DNA of 64,000 bases from Diatrype stigma. Taxonomy: Eukaryota; Ascomycota; Sordariomycetes; Xylariales; Diatrypaceae. The notes beneath the pieces are model-generated. The model saw only the letters and a list, made by a program, of their open reading frames with translations. It was not told the DNA's origin and searched no databases. The position numbers and the translations under genes were made by a program. Location of the stretch: positions 186,001 to 250,000 of the forward strand of contig JAKJXP020000012.1 in assembly GCA_022225965.2 (NCBI GenBank). The letters run 5' to 3'. Positions 56,712 through 64,000 of the stretch are shown here, one piece after another; position 1 is the stretch's first letter, and each line of letters opens with the position of its first letter.

Positions 56712-58684
56712 TATTAGTGAGCTGCTAGAGGGACGCCAGAATAAAGAAGAAAAAACAATAATCCAAGAGTTCAACCAAGACACCGTCGAAAAGGGGGATA
56801 AGAGGAGGGGAGGAAGAGGGGGGAGGGGGGCTATCTCCCACGTGCTTCGGACCAAGGTTAAACTGTCGTCGGTAACGGTGATGCGCGACTCCAACTAGGC
56901 TTATGCGTTAGCGGAATGCGTAGCGGGAAAGCCTGCTATAGACCTCTCAGCTAAGAATAAAAAAGAGAGGGTCTAAAGCTAAGGTCGGTAGAGGAAACAG
57001 TCAGGTCCTGCCGGAATCGGTAACACCCAAGTCACCTCATGAATTCTTCAGGACTCGGGAGTTTCCTTTCAGGAGGAGGGGGGAACGGCCCCAAAGTCGT
57101 GGCCAATAGGCACCACGCAGATCCCCGAAGGTTTCCCAGTCTGCGGAGCGAGTTTCCCTGGTTTGGCTACTGGAAACCTTGAAGCCTACTTGGGTAAGGC
57201 AATTTACGGCTTCAGCTCCGCTCAGTTAGGATCCTACCTATAGAAGTGCAACTCTCTGGCAGCTGAAGCTTGGTACTTATCTGACTAGTAGTCCCGAGCA
57301 CGAGGGACGGGTGACATCGCTAGCGCCAGCAGCAAGCAATGCAGCTCCTTGCTTTGCCCTGTAGTAGTAGCCTGTCACTTTGGCTTGCCCTGGACAAAAC
57401 ACGCTGACGGGTTTCTAAGAATACTGATACTACCTACCTAGGGAGGCAATATACTACGCAGCTCCTGGTATAGGCCGAGGACTATTGCCTAGGTTCGCTT
57501 TCGCATCGGACTTCTCTCGTAAGACGATGATGTTCTTGTCTCACGGAGTTCTAGTTTGAAATAGTCGCTTTGCTGAGTGGTATTGAATGAACTGAAGTGA
57601 GAAAAGACGAAATAGAGAGAGAGGAAAGATAGGATAATAAACACCAACAAGGTGCTGGCTGGCTAGAAGCTAGATCCCAGACCACGTTGACTGACACGTC
57701 TGAGGGATTGGGCTAAGCCGAGACTATCAGATCAACTAACCGCGACGGCGGCGGTAAGCAACACTGACACTTACCGATGGCATTCAGAGCCTGACTATCC
57801 ATGGATCGAGGACGATAACGTTATAAGTAGCGGCTGGAGCATTGCCGATCGTGGATAGATGTGTTGGTGGAAAAGACATTGGCGTCACTCATGTGTGGAT
57901 AGTAGTAGTAATAATAGTAATACATTCCGTACACTCCGAAGAGAACTCCGAGGAACCTGAACGTGCGTTCAAAATGTCGGGTCGAGACAAATGCCGTCAC
58001 CCGCCCTTTCGTGAAAGCTGAAGATAATCATAAGACATGATTCTACGTAGTCTACGAAGATACTGAAATGCAGACCGGGAGCGCCCTGCATCGCTATTTC
58101 GCTATTGGCTCGCGTGGGAGAGCCTGAGAAAACCGCCCAATACTCGGAATGGTAATGAGGAGGGCGGGTGTGTAGTGAGGCGGTGTGGTTCCAGGAACTT
58201 GATGCCTGTTAGCCAAGCTACTCCTCCATCCCGAATCGGTTCGTCTGTTGTGTGTGGAGATGCATATGGAGATGCAACGTTGGTGGGGCTGTCCACCACC
58301 ACCCTCCGGAGGGAGCCTTAGGGGACGTTTTCTGGTACGAACTACGCCTCGGGGGCCAATTGACGTCGAAAGAACTGCCAAAAAGGAACGATAAGCACCA
58401 ATCATACGGTGAGAACTTAGCAGTACGGTTCCGAAAGGGTAAAAGGCTATTGCAGATGTTGCAGATATTGCGGACCAGAGACATATATGGGACGCGTATA
58501 TTTTCGTATAGGTGGGGGGGTCACCCATCCCAACTGAGGTGACCATCATCAGCCGACTCGATATACATATGAATGATGAGCCCCCCTGAAGGAACGGTTC
58601 CTATGACTTTCTCTCTCCAGGTTTCCGTGCCCAGGTTCCGTGATTGTCTTGTCACACCATCGAATTTGGCATGTGAAACCAGAT
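56712..58684. other. Intergenic, divergent between CoA-transferase and membrane-protein genes
   Basis: No gene is recognised. The frames near 58094-58549 overlap on both strands and lack motifs. A short G-rich stretch (GGAGGGGAGGAAGAGGGGG) lies near 56805. Confidence 0.4.
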
Positions 58685-59491
58685 ATGGCTTCCATATCTC
58701 TCCGAAGCCTTATCATTACTCGACGACAAGCCACTGCGAGAGACAACGCAGGTGCGGCATCTTCTAGGCCGGACATATGGGTGACCTTGGGGGTCATCCT
58801 CGCCGCCTTGGTGGTGTCCTCCATCGCTGTCTTCATCATAGTACTGGTCTTGAACAGAAGGCGGAAAAACAACAAACCGAAACTGCCATACGTCATGAAG
58901 AACCCGCGGGAGTGGTACCGGCGGCACAACAGCGTGAGGGAGATTTTGGAAGACGAAGAGCTGGCCAGGATCACGCAGATCCGGAAGTCGCTGCAAGGCC
59001 GCGCTTCCTCTAGGAACTCGCAGAGCTCTCATATGACAACAACGACGACAGCGACGACAGCGACGACAGCGACAGCGACGACAACAACGACGACGACGAA
59101 GAGTACAGTGACTGGGCCCTCCGTCGAATTCAGTATACAGGAGGATTCCGAGGTGCTGAGGGACGACTCGAAGGTTTGGGAACACCGGTTGCAATCATCA
59201 CCACCTACTTCTACCAGAGTCCTAGAGGTGCAAGGACATCCAGCCTTCTCGCCAACGTTGCCGTTCCCGGAGGCATCCGTAGCGCCGACCAGTGAGAACG
59301 GAACCGTACTTCCGGAAAGAAGGCGAGGGCCGGGGCCGAGACGGAATACCGTGGGCACACCTCAGCCTCCGTCGCCAGTCAGGATAGCCGATACGGGGAG
59401 GAGGCGGGCTCAGACTCGGCCGACGTTACCGTCACCACAAGAACCTCAGAACTGGCCGTTGGTCCAAGAGTGGCCGTTGGTCACGAAATAA
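58685..59491 (+). CDS. Single-pass membrane protein with a Thr-rich tail
   Basis: A single exon encodes 268 residues from the first in-frame ATG. I do not recognise a named family. A strong transmembrane helix spans residues 31-56 (IWVTLGVILAALVV...), followed by a basic stop-transfer NRRRKNNK. There is no convincing cleaved signal, so a short N-terminal outside and a long cytosolic tail is the likely topology. The tail has a charged segment (NPREWYRRHN, ILEDEELARI), then a Thr-rich tract from ACA/ACG repeats (residues ~119-138) and a Pro/Arg-rich disordered end. Upstream exons are possible because the N-terminus begins abruptly. Fungal wall sensors can have this layout, but nothing else supports it. 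Confidence 0.55.
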   Translation: MASISLRSLIITRRQATARDNAGAASSRPDIWVTLGVILAALVVSSIAVFIIVLVLNRRRKNNKPKLPYVMKNPREWYRRHNSVREILEDEELARITQIRKSLQGRASSRNSQSSHMTTTTTATTATTATATTTTTTTKSTVTGPSVEFSIQEDSEVLRDDSKVWEHRLQSSPPTSTRVLEVQGHPAFSPTLPFPEASVAPTSENGTVLPERRRGPGPRRNTVGTPQPPSPVRIADTGRRRAQTRPTLPSPQEPQNWPLVQEWPLVTK

Positions 59492-60558
59492 AACAGCATC
59501 TTTTCAGAATTTTGGCATCATCAAGGAAAAATATTTTATGGGATTGGGTTAAATGAGCATGCATGCATATGGCCAGGCGTTGGGAGATACCTTCATCAGT
59601 GGTGTTATTATGGGTTAGGGCATGGTCTGAGGTAATGGGCATGAGCATGTAGGGATAGGGGGGAAGGGGGAGGGGGAGGGGAAGGCGAAGGCCTGGGGAC
59701 CGACAGTCTTGGTACGAAGAGCAGCATTCAACGCTTTGTTGATTATGATTGTGGACGAGATAATGAGGGTGGATGTTACGATGCACGATTCAGATTACGA
59801 TATATTATCATGGGGGGTAGGCAATAGCCGATTTTGGTAGTGCCTACCTAGTTCTACTCAATTACAGAACACTTCCAAAGCTCCCGTCAGTCAATTGATT
59901 CAGGCTCCAATGCTGAAGAACCAAGAAGATCTCCCAGGTTCCTTCCGCTGTTGCCCACTGCATGCAATTTGGTCTTGAAGGACACAGGCGGCAGACAGGG
60001 AATCGCCCAGTACATATAACGACATACACCTAACCACTAACTTGGTGTCCGGGGTATGTACAATACCTGTACCTTCCTGTTACTTCGTAGTGACCTCGGG
60101 AACTGCGAGCCCTGTGAATTCCACACAGCCACCGGGCTCTGACTCAGCCACTCGGTCTCCCCATCGGGTGTTTGCCCGCAGCCAATCACGTCCGCCCTCT
60201 GGGATGTACTTCGTACCTCCTACCTACCTATTGTCAGGCCTGCCAGCCTATTGTAACACCTGGTTTCCTGGGGCTTATCTAATCGGTACAGAAGGTTCCA
60301 CTCAAGCTGCCAAGGCAGCAAGGCAAGTGCAAGTGCAAGTGGAGACGCAACTGCAACTCTTTGATTCCGAGCTTCTTTCACTTTCTTACCTGCCTGCCTG
60401 GGAACATTCAGGTCACAATCCATCCTCAACTCAACAACCACGATCGCGACCACAACTACAGCCATCCTTATCATCGTAGCGAAAACCGACGGCATCGTAT
60501 CGTATTGCACGGCGTCGTATTCCTACACACAGGTTCCGTACCTCACAAAGCAGCGGCC
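59492..60558. other. Intergenic upstream of TFIIB
   Basis: No gene is seen. TACTTCGTA occurs twice (60081-60089 and 60207-60215), and a CAAGTGCAAGTGCAAGTGG microrepeat lies near 60325. The last 200 bp are a probable 5' leader. Confidence 0.45.
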
Positions 60559-61785
60559 ATGACGACTGCTATGTCGGACTTGTATGCCTCGATGAATCCC
60601 GCTCCTAGCGGTGGCGCCGATCAGAAGGCCGAGGAATACCAGGAGAATCTCAACACACATTTAATGTAGGATCCCTACTATTCTGAGTACTCCTTGCTCA
60701 TGGCTTCATTTTCCGATGATAAACAAAGCGTCGGAATCATTTTACTGACTCTCACTCCCGTTGATAGGTGTCCTGATTGCCGCGAGATGCCCCCGAATCT
60801 GGTCGAAGAGTTTTCTTCAGGCGATATGGTCTGCGGCTCGTGTGGTCTCGTTCTGGGCGATCGTATTATTGATACGCGCTCCGAATGGAGAACCTTCGCC
60901 AACGATGACCAAGGAAACGATGATCCGTCCCGTGTCGGTGACTCCATCAACCCTCTCTTGAATGGTTCTCAGCTCGAGACCAGCATCGGCTTTGGCGAGG
61001 GTATGCGCTCGAGAGAGCTGCATCGTGCCCAGAACCGCACCCAAGTAAGTCGCTATGCAATGCTCTTGAACTCGAATTGTATATTAACCTATGAATAGAA
61101 TGACAAAGCTACCAAGACCCTTCTCTCCGCCTACCGCGAAATCAGCCATCTTTGTGATGCCATCAACATCCCGAAGACCGTCCAGGATTCTGCGAAGCAC
61201 ATCTTCAAGATGACGGACGATGCCAAGTTCTTCAAGGGCAAGTCCCAGGATGCTGTCATTGCCGGATGCATCTTCATCGCATGCAGACAGGCAGAAGTTC
61301 CCCGCACATTCCGCGAGATCTACGCCTTGACGCATGTCTCCAAGAAGGAGATTGGTCGGACCTTCAAGGCACTCGAGAAATTTCTCCAAGGAAATCGCGA
61401 GGCCAACACCAAAGGCTCTTTCATGCATTCTCTCAACGCCTACGAGAACACCAACTCCACAAGCGCTCCCCAGCTCTGCGCTCGGTACTGCAGCAATCTT
61501 GGTTTCATCAATACCCACCAGATGGAGAAGGTGTCGAGAGCCTTGGCCGAGAAGAGCGCCGCCGTCAAGGACCTCGCTGGTCGTTCTCCTCTGTCCGTTG
61601 CTGCTGCCTGTATCTACATGGCTTCGCATCTGATGGGAGATTCTCGGACTTCCAGGGAGATCGCTAGCGTCGCTGGCGTCAGTGATGGGACTATCAAGAC
61701 CGCGTACCGCTTCCTCTACCAAGCTCGTGAGAGACTGATTGAGAAGTCCTGGGGTGGCAACATGGAGCGACTGCCAGTCAACTAG
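60559..61785 (+). CDS. SUA7: Transcription initiation factor TFIIB
   Basis: Three exons (60559-60665, 60768-61044, 61099-61785) join to 356 residues. The N-terminal zinc ribbon has Cys37, Cys40, Cys58 and Cys61 (CPDC...CGSC) and forms after the first splice. The B-reader/linker region includes the conserved ...[11 protein letters not shown]. Two cyclin-like repeats follow: roughly residues 135-220 ([30 protein letters not shown]) and 230-340 ([23 protein letters not shown]). TFIIB bridges TBP on DNA and RNA polymerase II and sets the transcription start. Homologous to yeast Sua7 in order and length. The first of two nearby in-frame ATGs is used; Met5 is the alternative. Intact. Confidence 0.96.
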
Positions 61786-63486
61786 AAGTCGACGGCTTCG
61801 TGCTTCAAGCAAGAGTCACTTTGAGCAAAAGTCACTTGCACTCGAGGAGACGGAGAAGGAGATCAAATTGGAACGCAGACATCTCGACCTCAACTGAAGT
61901 AATAGGGTGATTCCAAAGCAAGTTGATCTTGTCTCGTCACTGAAGTTGCAGGTCTGTTCACTCTGAGCACTGCTGGTACTTTGTCCATCCTTCTCTTCTG
62001 GATCGGTTACCGACCTGCTTGGACACCGACTTTGTGCGAAATCAGGGCGAAGGATTTCCTGGAGGGAGATGAGCACACTCGCCACACGGGTGATTCCGTC
62101 AGGCTGGTTATTATTTCCTTTCACGAATCTTAATCTCAGGCTCTTGAAATACAGAGCTGCAAAAACATCTCAGATTGCGTCTATGCCTCTGCTCGATGTC
62201 GCAGTATACCCCCAAGACCTTCAATACACCCATCTCCGCAATGGAACAGTGTTGCCAGGGCTTGGATGGGACTAGAGCTATCTTCAGGGCTGGTTTGCTA
62301 TTGGCGAAAGCCAAGGGAGCATGGCACTGGGTAGGTGCAAATGATGGAAAGTTCACGCTTGAACAGGCAGAATGGTTTGTCCCTCCTCGATACTGCTGGT
62401 ATTAGGATCGTAGATGCAATTAGACGCATCTGTGAAGCCTGTTCGTGTTGTACCGCGTGTGACATGATGTTTGTTGCTGTGACAGCGTGGTCAACTGCCA
62501 CAGCTTTGCATCGGTTTGCATTTTTTCCTTGTAAGGTGAGAAAGTCCCCCTTTATAGCGTTTCCGTTTGTTTGTGATGCTTTTGATGGATGAACCGGCTA
62601 TCGCGAAGACTTGAGATACCCCAGATCGTATGATCTCTTCAGATTGACTTGACTATTTATAGACTACTTGCCAAACCATCGTACAGACCATTTAGTGATT
62701 TCGTCGTGTCAACATGTTAGACAACTGCTACCAACTTACTAACCCACTAGCTTTCTCCCCCTTGTCAAGCCTTACATGTCATGTCATACGACGCGATGAG
62801 CTGAACTAATACAAATATACATTAATAACAATACCAACCTACATGATACTATTTCGTCCTATCTGCTCCTCTTCTCTGCCGGTTTCCGCGTTAGCGACTA
62901 GGTGCAGTGAGTGGATCATAGACCTATCACTTATCGTCAGTCTACGAGCGGACTCTCCGACCGGTAACTCTAGAAAATGTAACTAATTAGTCACTCAATC
63001 CACATCCCCATCCGTATCTTCCCCGGAGTCAATGCCCTCTCCAGATTCTTGACTAAGAAATTCGGGTTAAAACGGCCTTATCGTTTTCTTCACCTAACTT
63101 CAGCGTCATGATCTACAGCCTCCGCCAGTACCCCAATGGCGCTTATCTATACTTAGCCAAACTCTAGCCCAGGCTGGTGTGTCTTAGATCGGTGCTACGA
63201 TGTTACACCAGGGGGGACATATGTAGGCACGTACGCATGCCTTGCCAATAGGTATCTTGATATCTCTACCGATTATACAACCTGGTACGAACATGACATA
63301 TAGAATTATATGTGCGTATATATGCCTGAGGGTGTGTGTGTGGAACCCGTCCGTCCGTCCATACATCTACCCGTCTGAGACGCTCTTCTGAGACCCAAGA
63401 TCTCAGTTGTAAATTCGACGACAGAAGAAGAGGCCTTACATCGCATGTCCAAACTGCAGTAACAGAGCAGAACAGGACGAGACGAG
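61786..63486. other. Intergenic, TFIIB to permease
   Basis: No gene is supported. Frames of up to about 100 codons at 61816-62592 overlap on both strands and have no recognisable motif. The rest is AT-rich by local standards. Confidence 0.4.
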
Positions 63487-64000
63487 ATGGAGAACGAAAC
63501 AAAGATGACGAAGACGTATAGCGCAAACTCCTTATCCGCCTCCGAGAAGCGGGCAGCGCTGGCGAAGCAGCTGACCCAAGGCGACGTCGGGAATGGCGAG
63601 GTCATCGAAAAAGGCGAGGAGGTCGTGATCCTCGCGAATGGCGAGACCGTCAATGCCTCCGGTCACCAGCAGGAGCTGGAACGCAATTTCGTCAGTAACC
63701 TACTACATAACCTATACAACGCCAACTGGCTGGCTGGCTGCTCATTGCAGTTCACAATGATCGCCAGTTGAGATTAGGCTACCTAGCAAGAAGCGATTGG
63801 GCTGACAATCATCACGATGACTTGCAGAGCTTGCTAAACATGTGCGCCGTTGCCATCGTCATCGGGAATTGCTGGTCGATCTCGGGAGCTACGCTTGTAA
63901 GTTTTCTTCTTGCTCATGGGTGTCGTGTCCCCTTTTCCCCGCGCGCGCGCCCTCTCGCTCGCTTCACCACGATCCAGCTTCTGTAGCGGGGTTGATCTAG
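63487..64000 (+). CDS. Amino-acid/GABA permease, N-terminal part only (cut by window edge)
   Basis: Exon 1 (63487-63690) and exon 2 (63828-63896) give 91 residues; a third exon would start beyond base 64000, where TCTAG looks like an acceptor. The first 65 residues are a charged cytosolic N-terminus. Then comes ELERNFSLLNMCAVAIVIGNCW, the start of the first membrane helix of fungal amino-acid/choline/GABA permeases of the APC superfamily (ER-NF-L-MC signature). Such carriers import amino acids or related amines with protons across the plasma membrane. The substrate cannot be told from this fragment. Introns start GTCAGT and GTAAGT; both are phase 0. Met7 is a possible alternative start. Confidence 0.7.

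Overview
The window is genomic DNA from a filamentous ascomycete, most probably a Sordariomycete. The evidence is short GT-AG introns of about 55-130 nt, GC-rich third positions in most genes, a class II hydrophobin, a secreted LysM protein, and a long AT-rich block mutated only by transitions in the manner of repeat-induced point mutation (RIP). Exon structures below were joined by hand from splice signals and reading-frame continuity; in each spliced gene the exon lengths sum to a whole number of codons.

Layout. 1-2390: gene-poor DNA holding a 663-bp element with long terminal inverted repeats and a 9-bp minisatellite. 2391-5673: an atypical short-chain dehydrogenase and an F-box protein. 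5849-10702: a RIP-destroyed retroelement with reverse transcriptase, RNase H and tyrosine recombinase remnants and a split direct repeat arrangement (A1-internal-B1-A2-B2), as in Ngaro/PAT-type members of the DIRS order. 12612-20391: a secreted sedolisin (S53) protease, a seven-finger C2H2 protein and a secreted proteinase K-like (S8) protease. 25385-29772: a D-2-hydroxyacid dehydrogenase, a Cys-rich protein of unknown function and an intronless class II hydrophobin. 29773-35748: 6 kb in which I find no gene. 35749-42886: a housekeeping block of 26S proteasome ATPase RPT5, a CID2/MIX23-type protein and the NatA auxiliary subunit NAA15. 43696-48426: a basic coiled-coil protein, a secreted LysM protein, and intron-containing tRNA-Gly(UCC) and tRNA-Arg(CCG). 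51541-64000: a PHD-finger protein, a class III CoA-transferase, a single-pass membrane protein, TFIIB, and the 5' end of an amino-acid/GABA permease cut by the window edge.

The genes do not form an obvious biosynthetic cluster. Secreted or surface functions (two proteases, hydrophobin, LysM protein) are interspersed with conserved core genes for protein turnover, N-terminal acetylation and transcription initiation. The most unusual content is the degraded tyrosine-recombinase retroelement. Its two 289-bp B repeats differ at about 74 positions, all transitions and none an indel, and its right end is almost unmutated. Other notable items are the minisatellite-bearing inverted-repeat element, cytosine homopolymers inside the two longest introns, and a 63-nt tRNA intron.
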